NCBI RefSeq assembly: GCF_022419185.1
Contig: NZ_JAJOZK010000006.1
Location: forward strand, 62,001-126,000
DNA: 64,000 bases
Reading direction: 5' to 3'
DNA from: Thermomonas flagellata
GTDB lineage: Bacteria > Pseudomonadota > Gammaproteobacteria > Xanthomonadales > Xanthomonadaceae
The notes under the pieces are model-generated. The model searched no databases. It saw only the letters and a list, made by a program, of their open reading frames with translations, and was not told the origin of the DNA. Below are positions 8,450 through 17,320 of the stretch, in pieces. The position numbers and the translations under genes are program-made. Each line of letters starts with the position of its first letter. The first letter of the stretch is position 1.

Positions 8450-10942
8450 ATGAGCACGCTCTATCCCTTCCTCGCCCTGTTGGTCGCCGCGGGCTTCGCG
8501 GCCTACCACCGCCTGCGCCTGGCCGTGTGGGCCGCGCTGGCGGCCAGCCTGCTGCTGCTGGGCTGGCTGTTCGGCGCCGCCACCGGCGCGACCCTGGTCG
8601 CCGCCGCCCTGCTGGCGCTGGTCACCGTCCTGCTGCTGGTGCCGCAGCTGCGCAAGCCGCTGGTCACCGCCCCGCTGCTGCGCTTCTACACCCGCCTGCT
8701 GCCGCCGCTGTCGGACACCGAGCGCACCGCGCTGGAGGCAGGCACGGTCGGCTTCGAGGGCGAGCTGTTCTCCGGCAAGCCGAACTGGGACGTGCTGCTG
8801 GAACAGCCGGCGCCGGCCCTGACCGAGGAGGAGCAGGCCTTCCTCGACGGGCCGTGCGAGGAGCTGTGCCGGATGGTGGACGACTGGGAGATCACCCACG
8901 TGCGCGCCGACCTGCCGCCGCAGGTCTGGGACTTCATCAAGCAGCACAAGTTCTTCGGCCTGAACATCCCCAAGGAGTACGGCGGGCTCGGCTTCTCCGC
9001 ACTGATGAACCACAAGGTCATCCAGAAGCTGGCCACCGCCAGCACGGTGCTCAGCTCCACCGTGGGCGTGCCCAACTCGCTCGGGCCGGCCGAGCTGCTG
9101 ATGCACTACGGCACCGAGGAGCAGAAGCGCCACTACCTGCCGCGCCTGGCCGACGGCCGCGAGGTGCCCTGCTTCGCCCTCACCGGCCCGTTCGCCGGCT
9201 CGGACGCGACCTCGATCCCGGACTACGGGATCGTCTGCATGGGCGACTGGAACGGGGCGCGGGTGCTCGGCATCCGCCTCACCCTCAACAAGCGCTACAT
9301 CACCCTGGCCCCGGTCGCGACCCTGATCGGCGTGGCCTTCCGCATGTACGACCCGGACGGCCTGCTCGGCGACAAGCGCGACATCGGCATCAGCCTGGCG
9401 CTGGTGCCGCGCGACACGCCGGGGCTGGAGATCGGGCGCCGCCACTTCCCGCTCAACTCGCCGTTCCAGAACGGGCCGATCCACGGCAAGGACGTGTTCG
9501 TGCCGCTGTCGCAGCTGATCGGCGGCGAGGACTACGCCGGCCAGGGCTGGCGCATGCTGATGGAATGCCTGTCGATCGGGCGCTCGATCACCCTGCCCTC
9601 GACCGCCAGCGGCGGCGCCAAGCTCGGCGCGGTCGCGGTCGGCAGCTACGCGCGCATCCGCAAGCAGTTCGGGCTGTCGGTCGGGCGCTTCGAGGGGGTG
9701 GAGGAGGCGCTGGCGCGGATCGGCGGCAACGCCTTCGCCTGCAGCGCGCTGGCGGAGGCGACCGCCGCCGCGGTCGCGCGCGGCGAGAACCCGGCGGTGC
9801 CCTCCACCATCGCCAAGTACCACTGCACCGAAATGGGCCGGCGCGCCTCGATGGACAGCATGGACGTGCTCGGCGGCAAGGGCATCATCCTCGGCCCGCG
9901 CAACTTCGCCGGGCGCTCGTGGCAGGCCACCCCGATCATGATCACGGTCGAGGGCGCCAACATCATGACCCGCTCGCTGATGATCTTCGGCCAGGGCGCG
10001 ATCCTGTGCCATCCGTGGGTGATGAAGGAGATGAAGGCCGCGCAGCTGCCGGACCCGCGCCAGCGCCTGGACCAGTTCGACGCCGCCCTGTTCGGGCACA
10101 TCCGCTACGCGGTCAGCAACGCGGTGCGCAGCCTGTGGTACGGGCTGACCGCCGCGCGCATCGGCAGCGCACCGGGGGATGCCTACACCCGCCGCTACTT
10201 CCGCAAGCTCAACCGCTATTCGGCGGCGCTGGCGCTGATGGCCGACACCTCGATGCTGCTGCTGGGCGGCAAGCTCAAGTTCAAGGAATCCCTCTCCGGC
10301 CGCCTCGGCGACGTGCTCAGCCAGCTCTACATCGCCAGCGCGATGCTCAAGCGCCACCAGGACCGCGGCGCTCCCGCGGGCGACCAGCCGCTGCTGGCCT
10401 ATGCCTTCCACGACGCGGTCAACAAGATCGAGACCGCGCTGTCCGGCGCGCTGCGCAACTTCCCGATCCGCCCGGTCGGCTGGCTGCTGTGGGCGTTGAT
10501 CTTCCCCTGGGGCCGGCGCGCGCAGGCGCCCAGCGACCGTCTCGGGCACAAGGTGGCGGCCCTGCTGATGAGCCCGAACGACGCCCGCGACCGCCTCGCC
10601 GAGGGCATCTTCACCACCCCATGCGCCAACAACCCGGCCGGCCGCATCATCAGCTACCTGCCCAAGGTGGTGCTGGCCGAGCCGGTCGAGCGCAAGTTCC
10701 TCAAGGCGCTCAAGAACAGCGACATCGAGGCACTGGAGTTCGAGGCGCAGCTGGAGGAGGGCGTGCGCGAGGGCTGGATCACCGCGGAGGAGCGCGCGCA
10801 GTTGGAGGAGCTGCGGGCCATGACCCTGGACGCGATCACGGTCGACGACTTCGACCCCGCCGAGCTGCGCTCGGCCGGCTACGCCGCGCTGGCCGCCGCC
10901 GACGCCGCGGCCGGCGCGGCCTCCCCGCGCGCGGCGGCCTGA
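8450..10942 (+). CDS. fadE: Acyl-CoA dehydrogenase, FadE type
   Basis: 830 residues (E. coli FadE has 814). It catalyses the first, FAD-dependent step of fatty-acid beta-oxidation, acyl-CoA to trans-2-enoyl-CoA. The N-terminus has two hydrophobic segments (about residues 5-65) that anchor the enzyme in the inner membrane, typical of the long FadE class. The acyl-CoA dehydrogenase core follows, with family segments such as FFGLNIPKEYGGLGFSA, ALTGPFAGSDATSIPD and ITVEGANIMTRSLMIFGQGA. The C-terminal ~280 residues match the FadE-specific extension. The start is ATG 8450; the frame is open upstream into the TetR coding region, which is not credible as coding. It is convergent with the transporter gene that ends 18 nt downstream. 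Confidence 0.95.
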   Translation: MSTLYPFLALLVAAGFAAYHRLRLAVWAALAASLLLLGWLFGAATGATLVAAALLALVTVLLLVPQLRKPLVTAPLLRFYTRLLPPLSDTERTALEAGTVGFEGELFSGKPNWDVLLEQPAPALTEEEQAFLDGPCEELCRMVDDWEITHVRADLPPQVWDFIKQHKFFGLNIPKEYGGLGFSALMNHKVIQKLATASTVLSSTVGVPNSLGPAELLMHYGTEEQKRHYLPRLADGREVPCFALTGPFAGSDATSIPDYGIVCMGDWNGARVLGIRLTLNKRYITLAPVATLIGVAFRMYDPDGLLGDKRDIGISLALVPRDTPGLEIGRRHFPLNSPFQNGPIHGKDVFVPLSQLIGGEDYAGQGWRMLMECLSIGRSITLPSTASGGAKLGAVAVGSYARIRKQFGLSVGRFEGVEEALARIGGNAFACSALAEATAAAVARGENPAVPSTIAKYHCTEMGRRASMDSMDVLGGKGIILGPRNFAGRSWQATPIMITVEGANIMTRSLMIFGQGAILCHPWVMKEMKAAQLPDPRQRLDQFDAALFGHIRYAVSNAVRSLWYGLTAARIGSAPGDAYTRRYFRKLNRYSAALALMADTSMLLLGGKLKFKESLSGRLGDVLSQLYIASAMLKRHQDRGAPAGDQPLLAYAFHDAVNKIETALSGALRNFPIRPVGWLLWALIFPWGRRAQAPSDRLGHKVAALLMSPNDARDRLAEGIFTTPCANNPAGRIISYLPKVVLAEPVERKFLKALKNSDIEALEFEAQLEEGVREGWITAEERAQLEELRAMTLDAITVDDFDPAELRSAGYAALAAADAAAGAASPRAAA

Positions 10943-10960
10943 CCCCGGGCGGCCCGCCGC

Positions 10961-12316
10961 TCAGCCGGCGGCGGTCATTGGCGCGTCCGCCGGGCGCGCC
11001 TCCGGCAGCAGGCGCGCCTGCCGGATCACCCCGAACGCGCCGACGGTCATGCCGCAGGCGACCACCAGGCCGGCGCCGAACACCGCCTGCGGCCCGGCCA
11101 GCGCCAGCAGCTTGTGCAGCCAGACGAAGGTGAGGTCGCCGCCGCGGTAGACCACGGTGTCGATCGCCGCGCCGGCCTTGTAGCGCCATTCGCGCGCGAC
11201 CCGGGTATAGATCGTCTCGCGCGCCGGCTTGGCCAGCGCGAACTCGCTGGCGCGGGTGAACACCTGCACCACCGCCACCAGCAGCGGCAGCGGCGAGGCC
11301 GCCAGCGCCGCGTAGCCCAGCACCAGCCCGAGCGCCGGGACCAGCAGCGCCGGCGCGATCCCGAAGCGCGACAGCAGCGCGCGGGTCAGCGCCAGCTGCA
11401 CCAGCAGGGTCAACCCGTTCACCGCCAGGTCGATCGCCGCGTAATAGGCCGTGGCCTGCTCCGGATCCGGATAGAAGCGGCGCACGATCGCCGCCTGCTC
11501 GTTGTACAGCAGGGTCCCGACCCCGACCCCGAACACCGTCAGCACCGCCAGCCAGCGCAGCAAGGGCTCGCGCGCGACCAGGCGCAGCCCGGCCAGCACG
11601 CTGCCGCCCATCGGCACCTCGCCGCTGGCCAGCCGCTGCGTGCGCTCGCGCGCGACCGCATAGCGGCGCAGGCGCAGCAGGCAGACGATGCACAGCAGCA
11701 GGAACCCGGCCGAGACCAGCATCAGCTGCGCGATGCCCAAACGCTCGACCAGGGCCCGGGTGAGCAGCGGACCCAGGATCGCGCCCAGGGTGCCGGCGGC
11801 GCCGATATAACCGTAGTAGCGGCGCGCCGCGCGGTCGTCGTACACGTCCGCCATGAAGCTCCAGAACACCGCGACCGCGAACAGGTTGAACACGGTGAGC
11901 CACAGGAAGAACGCCATCCCGCGCCCGGGCATGCCGCTGTCGAAGGCGAGGTAGAACAGCAGCAAGGTGGCGATGAACACGCCGTAGACCACCGGCAGGA
12001 ACACCCGCCGCGGCCAGCGGCTGACCAGCCAGCCATAGGCCGGCTGCAGCACCAGCATGATCAGGAAGGTCAGGGTGAACAGCACCTGCAGGGTCAGCTC
12101 CTTGAGCGCGACCCCGTGCGCGGCGAAGAACGCGATCATCGCCGGCGGGAACACCGTGGCGGCGTCGTTGGAGGCGCCCATCGCTTCGCGCACTGGGCGC
12201 AGCAGGTAGTAGCCGCACAACAGGCTGAAGAAATACAGGAACGACCACAGCAGCGGCGGGGACTCGGCCAGCGCCCGGCGCAGGCGGCCGGCGGGAGCGA
12301 AGGCGGGGGCAGGCAT
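10961..12316 (-). CDS. MFS-type transporter related to ATP:ADP antiporters
   Basis: 451 residues with about twelve hydrophobic segments. The N-terminal segment FFSLLCGYYLLRPVREAMG is the hallmark of a proteobacterial carrier group usually annotated as MFS or 'ATP:ADP antiporter' (COG3202-like). Free-living members are not established nucleotide exchangers, so the substrate stays open. The chosen start is ATG 12316 (MPAPAFAPAGRLRRALAESP). The gene is divergent from the GMC oxidoreductase and convergent with fadE. Confidence 0.8.
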   Translation of the reverse strand: MPAPAFAPAGRLRRALAESPPLLWSFLYFFSLLCGYYLLRPVREAMGASNDAATVFPPAMIAFFAAHGVALKELTLQVLFTLTFLIMLVLQPAYGWLVSRWPRRVFLPVVYGVFIATLLLFYLAFDSGMPGRGMAFFLWLTVFNLFAVAVFWSFMADVYDDRAARRYYGYIGAAGTLGAILGPLLTRALVERLGIAQLMLVSAGFLLLCIVCLLRLRRYAVARERTQRLASGEVPMGGSVLAGLRLVAREPLLRWLAVLTVFGVGVGTLLYNEQAAIVRRFYPDPEQATAYYAAIDLAVNGLTLLVQLALTRALLSRFGIAPALLVPALGLVLGYAALAASPLPLLVAVVQVFTRASEFALAKPARETIYTRVAREWRYKAGAAIDTVVYRGGDLTFVWLHKLLALAGPQAVFGAGLVVACGMTVGAFGVIRQARLLPEARPADAPMTAAG

Positions 12317-12456
12317 CGCGCGGACACGGTGGCGGCAAGGACGCGCCACGGTAACCGTAGCCGCGGCGCATCGCCAGCCCGCGCGCGCCGCCGCCCCGAG
12401 CATTTGCTCTAGCGCGCGGGCATAGCGTCGGCCGGTCCCCGCCGCGACTGCCCGCC

Positions 12457-14034
12457 TTGTACGACTACATCATCATCGGCGCCGGCTCGGCCGGCTGTGT
12501 GCTGGCCCACCGCCTCAGCGAAGATCCTGCGGTCAAGGTGCTGCTGCTGGAGGCCGGCCCGCGCGACTGGCACCCCTACATCCACATGCCGGCCGGGCTG
12601 GCCAAGCTGGTCAACCGCAAGGGCGTGAACTGGGACTACCAGACCGCGCCGGAGCCGCAGCTCGACGGCCGCCGCCTGTGGTGGCCGCGCGGCAAGGTGC
12701 TCGGCGGCTCCAGCGCGATCAACGCGATGTGCTACGTGCGCGGGGTCCCGGGCGACTACGACCGCTGGGCGCAGGGTGCGCGCGGCTGGGACTGGGCCAG
12801 CGTGCTGCCCTATTTCCGCCGCGCCGAGGCCAATACCCGCGGCGCGGATGCGCTGCACGGCGGTGACGGGCCGCTGGCGGTGGATGACCTGCGCTACCAC
12901 AACCCGCTGTCGGAGGTCTTCATCGCCGCCGCCGAGCAGGCCGGCCTGGCGCGCAATCCGGACTTCAACGGCCCGCAGCAGGCCGGGGTCGGGTTGTACC
13001 AGGTGACCCAGCGCGACGGCGCGCGCTGCTCGGCAGCCACCGCCTACCTCGCGCCGATCCGCGGGCGGCCCAACCTGACCGTGCACACCGGCGCACTGGT
13101 CAACCGCATCACCTTCGCCGGCGGGCGCGCCAGCGGCGTCACCTATGCCATGCATGGGCGCGCCTTCCACCAGCCCGCCGCGCGCGAGGTGATCCTCAGC
13201 GGCGGCGCGATCAACTCGCCGCAGCTGCTGATGCTGTCCGGGATCGGCCCGGCGGACGCGCTGCGCCGGCTCGGGATCGCGGTCGTGCACGACAGCCCCG
13301 GGGTCGGCGCCAACCTGCAGGACCACCTGGACATCTGCACGCTGTACCACTGCACCCGCCCGGTCAGCTACGACCGCACCAGCGAGCTGCGACTGGCCTT
13401 CGATTACTACCTGCGCGGCCACCGCGGGCCGGGCACCAGCAACCTGGCCGAGGCCGGCGGGTTCTGGCGCTCGCCGCTGGCGGCGGACGAGCGCTGCGAC
13501 GTGCAGTTCCACTTCGTGCCGGCGATGCTCGACGACCACGGCCGCCACCGCCTGCCGGGCGACGGCTACACCCTGCACGCCTGCTTCCTGCATCCGCGCA
13601 GCCGCGGCCGGATCGTGCTGGCCAGCAACCGCGCCAGCGACAAGCCGCGGATCGAGGCCGGTTACCTGTCGGACGCCGAGGGCTTCGACCTGCGCATGAT
13701 GGTCGAATGCGCGCGCATCTCGCGCCACATCCTGCAGCAGCCCGCCTTCGCCCCCTACCGCGGCGCGCCGATCTTCCCGGCGCGCGAGGACCTGGACGAC
13801 GCCGCGCTGGCCGCCTTCGTGCGCGCCAAGGCCGAGACCGTGTACCACCCGGTCGGCACCTGCCGCATGGGCGACGACGCCGCCGCGGTGGTCGACGCCG
13901 CGCTGCGCGTGCGCGGGGTGGACGGACTGCGGGTGGTGGACGCCTCGGTGATGCCGGCGCTGCCCAGCGGCAACACCAACGCGCCGACCATCATGATCGC
14001 CGAGCGCGCCGCGGATCTGATCCGCGCGGGGTGA
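12457..14034 (+). CDS. GMC-family FAD oxidoreductase (choline/alcohol dehydrogenase type)
   Basis: 525 residues with an unusual TTG start at 12457: the next residues YDYIIIGAGSAGCVLAHRLS are the FAD-binding Rossmann motif, so no later start is possible. GMC signature 1 is seen at ~79-97 (GKVLGGSSAINAMCYVRG) and signature 2 at ~248-263 (GAINSPQLLMLSGIGP). The catalytic histidine lies in YHPVGTCRMG (~464) and the C-terminal active-site segment is PSGNTNAPTIMIAERAAD. The family oxidises alcohols to aldehydes; BetA (choline) and AlkJ (aliphatic alcohols) are the closest by appearance. No BetB or BetI neighbour is present, so a general alcohol dehydrogenase role is likelier than betaine synthesis. 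It is divergent from the MFS carrier. Confidence 0.92.
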   Translation: MYDYIIIGAGSAGCVLAHRLSEDPAVKVLLLEAGPRDWHPYIHMPAGLAKLVNRKGVNWDYQTAPEPQLDGRRLWWPRGKVLGGSSAINAMCYVRGVPGDYDRWAQGARGWDWASVLPYFRRAEANTRGADALHGGDGPLAVDDLRYHNPLSEVFIAAAEQAGLARNPDFNGPQQAGVGLYQVTQRDGARCSAATAYLAPIRGRPNLTVHTGALVNRITFAGGRASGVTYAMHGRAFHQPAAREVILSGGAINSPQLLMLSGIGPADALRRLGIAVVHDSPGVGANLQDHLDICTLYHCTRPVSYDRTSELRLAFDYYLRGHRGPGTSNLAEAGGFWRSPLAADERCDVQFHFVPAMLDDHGRHRLPGDGYTLHACFLHPRSRGRIVLASNRASDKPRIEAGYLSDAEGFDLRMMVECARISRHILQQPAFAPYRGAPIFPAREDLDDAALAAFVRAKAETVYHPVGTCRMGDDAAAVVDAALRVRGVDGLRVVDASVMPALPSGNTNAPTIMIAERAADLIRAG

Positions 14035-14080
14035 TCCGCGCGGCCTAGTCGCCGCGGCGGCGGTCACGCCACCCGGCGTA

Positions 14081-14152
14081 TGTGATCGCGATCAAGCCCT
14101 TGCCGCGCCTTCCTCGGCCTGTTCATGCAAAACCGTCACGCGGCGCTAGAAT
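14081..14152 (+). promoter_or_regulatory. CRP/Clp-like site and -10 box before the serine hydrolase
   Basis: TGTGA-N6-TCAAG at 14081-14096 matches 8 of 10 bases of the CRP/Clp consensus (TGTGA-N6-TCACA). A TAGAAT -10 box lies at 14147-14152, 32 nt before the chosen ATG. No good -35 box is visible, which would fit an activator-dependent promoter. Confidence 0.35.
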
Positions 14153-14184
14153 CGGGCCGGTCCTGACAGCCGAAGGTGGGATCG

Positions 14185-15567
14185 ATGGGGAAGCTCGCTG
14201 CGCGCCGCCTGTGGCCTGCCGGCCTCGCCGCCACCCTGCTCGCGGTGGCGATCGGCGGCGCCAGCCAGATCGGCCACGCCTCCGCGGCCGCCCCCGCATC
14301 CACCGCACCGATCGACACCGCGCCGCCCGCGGCATCGCCCGCCGCGCCCGCCGATAGCGGCCTCGGCCTGGTGCAGCGCCCGCCGCGCCATGCGCTGGCG
14401 TTCGATCCGCGCGACATCGAACGCCTCGCCGCCGGCCTGGTCGCCAGCGGCAAGGTGCCCGGCTTGGCGCTGGCGATCGTGCAGGACGGACGCATCCTCA
14501 GCCTGCGCGGCTACGGCGTCACCGACGTGCACAGCGGCGAGCCGATCGATGCCCACACCGTGTTCCGCCTGGCCTCGCTGTCGAAGTCGTTCGCCGGCAC
14601 CCTCACCGGATTGCTGGTCAACGACGGCCTGCTGCGCTGGGACAGCCGCCTGACCGACTACGTCCCGCAGTTCCGGCTGGCGCAGCCGGGCGCGGCCGAG
14701 CAGGTCACCCTCGCCGACCTGCTCAGCCACCGCGTGGGGCTGACCCGCAACGCCTTCGACCGCGACCTCGAGCGCGATGCCGACCCGCGCAGCCTGGTGC
14801 TGCGCATGGCCAATGCGCCGATGGCGTGCGCGCCCGGGCAGTGCTACGCCTACCAGAACGTCGCCTTCAGCCTGATCGGCGACGTGGTGTTCGCGGCCAC
14901 CGGCCAGTTCTACGGCGAGGCGGTGGCGCGCCGGATCTTCAAGCCGCTGGGCATGCACGACGCCAGCTACGGGCTGGAAGGCCTCGAGGCCAGCGCGCGC
15001 TGGGCGCGCCCGCACGTGCGCGGCCGCGGCGGCTGGGTGCCGGTGCAGCCGAAGCCGAATTACTACCGGGTCGCGCCCGCGGCCGGGGTCAACGCCAGCA
15101 TCAGCGACATGGCGCAGTGGCTGATCGCCCAGCTCGGCGACCGCCCGGACGTGCTGCCGGCGCCGCTCCTGGCCACCCTGCACCGCCCGCTGGTGGACAC
15201 CCCGGTGGAACTGCACGGCAGCGCCTGGCGGCGCGCGCGCCTGACCGCGGCCGGCTATGCCCTGGGCTGGCGTGCGTTCGCCTACGCCGGGCATCCGGTG
15301 GTCTTCCACGGCGGCGCCGTGCAGGGCTACCGCGCGGCGATGGCGCTGCTGCCGGAGCAGGACCTCGGGGTGGCGATCCTGTGGAACAGCGAGAGCGCCC
15401 TGCCCTCCGGGCTGCTGCCGACCGTGCTCGACCGCGCGCTCGGGCTGCCCGGCGGCCAGTGGATCGAGGACGAGGGCGAGCCCGAAGAGCCGCTGCCGAC
15501 CCTGTACGCCCGCGGGCAAGCCCCGGCCGGCGCGGACGCCTCCGCGGCGCAGGCCTCGCCGCACTGA
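14185..15567 (+). CDS. Secreted beta-lactamase-fold serine hydrolase
   Basis: 460 residues from ATG 14185, preceded by GAAGG. Residues 1-38 form a signal peptide and ~39-60 a Pro/Ala-rich linker. The class C beta-lactamase/DD-peptidase motifs are complete: SLSK (S131-K134), YQN (223-225) and HGG (375-377). This family includes D-alanyl-D-alanine carboxypeptidases, AmpC-like enzymes and esterases. The HGG third motif in place of KTG, and the partly charged C-terminal tail, suggest an esterase or peptidase rather than a true beta-lactamase, but the substrate cannot be read from sequence. It probably acts in the periplasm. Upstream lies a CRP/Clp-like site. Confidence 0.85.
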   Translation: MGKLAARRLWPAGLAATLLAVAIGGASQIGHASAAAPASTAPIDTAPPAASPAAPADSGLGLVQRPPRHALAFDPRDIERLAAGLVASGKVPGLALAIVQDGRILSLRGYGVTDVHSGEPIDAHTVFRLASLSKSFAGTLTGLLVNDGLLRWDSRLTDYVPQFRLAQPGAAEQVTLADLLSHRVGLTRNAFDRDLERDADPRSLVLRMANAPMACAPGQCYAYQNVAFSLIGDVVFAATGQFYGEAVARRIFKPLGMHDASYGLEGLEASARWARPHVRGRGGWVPVQPKPNYYRVAPAAGVNASISDMAQWLIAQLGDRPDVLPAPLLATLHRPLVDTPVELHGSAWRRARLTAAGYALGWRAFAYAGHPVVFHGGAVQGYRAAMALLPEQDLGVAILWNSESALPSGLLPTVLDRALGLPGGQWIEDEGEPEEPLPTLYARGQAPAGADASAAQASPH

Positions 15568-15610
15568 TCGGGACTGCGCAGCGCGCGCGGCGCCGGCGCG
15601 CCGACGGCCG

Positions 15611-15645
15611 AAAAGAAACCCCTCCCGCCTGGGCAACGGGAAGGG
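15611..15645 (-). terminator. Intrinsic terminator of the histone-like gene
   Basis: On the minus strand a 9-bp stem (CCCTTCCCG / CGGGAGGGG, one G-U pair, 9-nt loop) is followed by TTTCTTTT. It lies 50 nt after the stop of the Lys/Ala repeat protein. Confidence 0.8.
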
Positions 15646-15694
15646 CTCTTGAGGATCACTGCGTGCGATCCGGACGGGCCGGATCGCCGCCGGC

Positions 15695-16042
15695 TCACAT
15701 CGCCGGCATCGGGGTCGCCGGCATCACGACCGGCTTGGCGGCCTTCTTCGGCGCCGCCTTCTTCTTCGGCGCCGCGGCCTTCTTCGGGGCGGCCTTCTTC
15801 GCGGCCGGCTTCTTGGCAGCGGCCTTCTTCACCGCCTTCTTCGCCGCCGGCTTCTTGGCAGCGGCCTTCTTCACCGCCTTCTTCGCGGCGGGCTTCTTGG
15901 CGACCTTCTTCACCGCCTTCTTGGCGGCGGGCTTCTTGGCGGCCTTCTTCACCGCCTTCTTCGCCGCCGGCTTCTTGGCGGCGGCCTTCTTCACCGCCTT
16001 CTTCGCGGCGGGTTTCTTCGCAGCAGCTTTCTTCACGGCCAT
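15695..16042 (-). CDS. Histone H1-like Lys/Ala/Pro repeat protein
   Basis: 115 residues. The start is ATG 16042 with GAGGAG seven bases upstream. Nearly the whole protein is built of five copies of KKPAAKKAVKK separated by two or three small residues (units of 13-14 residues), a degenerate sixth copy, and the tail KPVVMPATPMPAM. This composition matches eukaryotic H1 tails and bacterial H1-like proteins such as AlgP and HctB, which bind DNA non-specifically and compact or regulate the nucleoid. There is no globular domain. The repeats are also near-identical at DNA level, so copy number may vary among strains. It has its own terminator and a promoter about 360 nt upstream, giving a long untranslated leader. 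Confidence 0.88.
   Translation of the reverse strand: MAVKKAAAKKPAAKKAVKKAAAKKPAAKKAVKKAAKKPAAKKAVKKVAKKPAAKKAVKKAAAKKPAAKKAVKKAAAKKPAAKKAAPKKAAAPKKKAAPKKAAKPVVMPATPMPAM
15740..16036 (-). repeat. In-frame tandem repeats (39-42 bp) inside the H1-like gene
   Basis: The plus strand shows successive near-identical units built on GCCTTCTTCACCGCCTTCTT, encoding the KKPAAKKAVKK blocks. Units differ by one Ala codon (39 versus 42 bp). Such arrays expand and contract by slippage or recombination without breaking the frame. Confidence 0.8.
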
Positions 16043-16398
16043 GGGATGGCTCCTCGTCAATGGATACAGCTCGGTGGATGCCCAGTTGCGAAAGACACCG
16101 CGGGTGTCGGACCCGCGATCGACCGCCGGCGCGCGGTGCGCGCCGGAACGGATGCGGTGGCGGCCGGCGATTCCCCGTCGCGGCTACCGTGCTGGACCTC
16201 CCGGTGGCACTGCCCGCCGCCTTGCCCGTGGCGGTTCCGGCGGCTGACCGAGGTCCTGCCTGCAGGGATCGCGTCGATGCGGAGGGGAGCGCTGCCGATG
16301 CCCGTCGATCCGATGCTGGCGATCGAAGTGGGCTTGCTGCCGTCGGCTGTCGCGTCGCGTCCGCTCACTTGATTCCGCAGGCCAAGTCTGCTTGGCGA

Positions 16399-16427
16399 AA
16401 GCTAAGCACGCTTTTTTCCACTGTCAA
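16399..16427 (-). promoter_or_regulatory. Candidate sigma-70 promoter of the H1-like gene
   Basis: On the minus strand a perfect TTGACA (16427-16422) is followed after exactly 17 nt by TAGCTT (16404-16399). It points at the H1-like gene, whose start lies about 350 nt downstream. No other minus-strand gene lies between. Confidence 0.5.
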
Positions 16428-16792
16428 CAACTGTGCATGCGAATGCACGCATGCGAACGCCGAAAGTCAGCATGCGCGGCACGCGAATGCACGTCGCCGC
16501 GCGCATCGAGGCCCTGCATCCGCGCGTGGCGTCCGCGCGCGCGACGCGCTGAAAGCAAGTATTGGCGCGGCTTTGCGCGCATGCGATGCGCGCATGCGCA
16601 GGCATCGTGCACGTGCGCCGGCGTGCGCATGCCGCGCCCGACGCGGCGGATGCGACTGCGCGCCGCGGGCACGCGCGCGGCGGATTTTTCGCGCCGCACA
16701 AGCGCGCTTGCGCGCGATTTGCGCGAAATCCGCGCGCGTTGCGGCGGCATCGCGGTGCGCCTGCGCCAGGCTGTGCCGCTTTCGCCGCCCGG
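16428..16792. other. Gene-free stretch rich in GCATGCG repeats and alternating purine-pyrimidine
   Basis: Positions 16043-16859 hold no convincing gene; open frames here are Arg/Ala/Cys-rich shadows. Next to the H1-like promoter are a 6-bp inverted repeat (GTGCAT, 4-nt gap, ATGCAC at 16433-16448) and a direct repeat GCATGCGAA at 16435-16443 and 16449-16457. From ~16490 to 16740 the DNA is dominated by GCGCGC and GCATGC runs, alternating purine-pyrimidine sequence that can favour Z-DNA. No function is assigned. Confidence 0.5.
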
Positions 16793-16825
16793 AAAAACGA
16801 AACCCGCGGCGTCGCCGCCGCGGGT
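16793..16825 (-). terminator. Intrinsic terminator of gcvH
   Basis: On the minus strand ACCCGCGGCG, loop GCGA and CGCCGCGGGT give a perfect 10-bp stem, followed by TTCGTTTTT. It ends the gcvT-gcvH transcript 35 nt after the gcvH stop. Confidence 0.88.
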
Positions 16826-16859
16826 CTGCGCTGCATGCCGGCGATTGCGCGGCCCGGCG

Positions 16860-17252
16860 TCAGTCTTCCTCGTCCAGCAGCTCCGCGTAGGCGTCCGGAT
16901 CGAGCAGGTCGTTGAGCTGCTCGGGATCCTCCAGCTCGACCACGAACAGCCAGCCGTCGCCGTAGGCGTCCTCGTTGATCGTCTCCGGCTTGTCCGCCAG
17001 CGCGCTGTTGACCTCCACCACCTTGCCGCTGACCGGCGCGTACACGTCGGAGGCGGCCTTGACCGACTCCACCACCGCGCAGGCGTTGCCGGCCTCGACC
17101 CGGTCGCCGACGTTCGGCAGCTCCACGTAGACCAGGTCGCCGAGCGCCGCCTGGGCATGGTCCGAGATGCCGACGGTGGCGCGGCCGTCGCCTTCGACGC
17201 GCACCCATTCGTGGGACTTGAGGAATTTGAGGTCGCCGGGGATCTCGCTCAT
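16860..17252 (-). CDS. gcvH: Glycine cleavage system H protein
   Basis: 130 residues, the normal length. It carries the lipoyl arm that shuttles the aminomethyl group between the P, T and L proteins of the glycine cleavage complex. The lipoylation lysine is K65 in [15 protein letters not shown], and the N-terminal [17 protein letters not shown] is diagnostic. The start is ATG 17252, preceded by AGGAG; a longer upstream frame adds a proline-rich stretch absent from the family. It lies 68 nt downstream of gcvT on the same strand and is followed by a strong terminator. gcvP is not in the window. Confidence 0.97.
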   Translation of the reverse strand: MSEIPGDLKFLKSHEWVRVEGDGRATVGISDHAQAALGDLVYVELPNVGDRVEAGNACAVVESVKAASDVYAPVSGKVVEVNSALADKPETINEDAYGDGWLFVVELEDPEQLNDLLDPDAYAELLDEED

Positions 17253-17320
17253 GGCTGGCTCCTGGAGGGGCTGCGGCAGTGGAGGGGTGGGCAAAGTCTA
17301 GCGAAGCGCGGCGGCCGGCA

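Noticed and set aside
15740-16036. CRISPR-like repeat array
   Set aside because: The repeats are in-frame coding units of a Lys/Ala protein without unique spacers, and no cas genes are nearby.
16046-16372. Opposing open frames of ~105 codons upstream of the H1-like gene
   Set aside because: Both lack ribosome-binding sites and recognisable domains. They mirror each other as expected of GC-rich non-coding DNA.
16428-16460. Replication-origin-like repeats (DnaA boxes)
   Set aside because: The repeats are GCATGCGAA, not the DnaA box TTATCCACA, and no AT-rich unwinding element or dnaA/dnaN neighbour is present.
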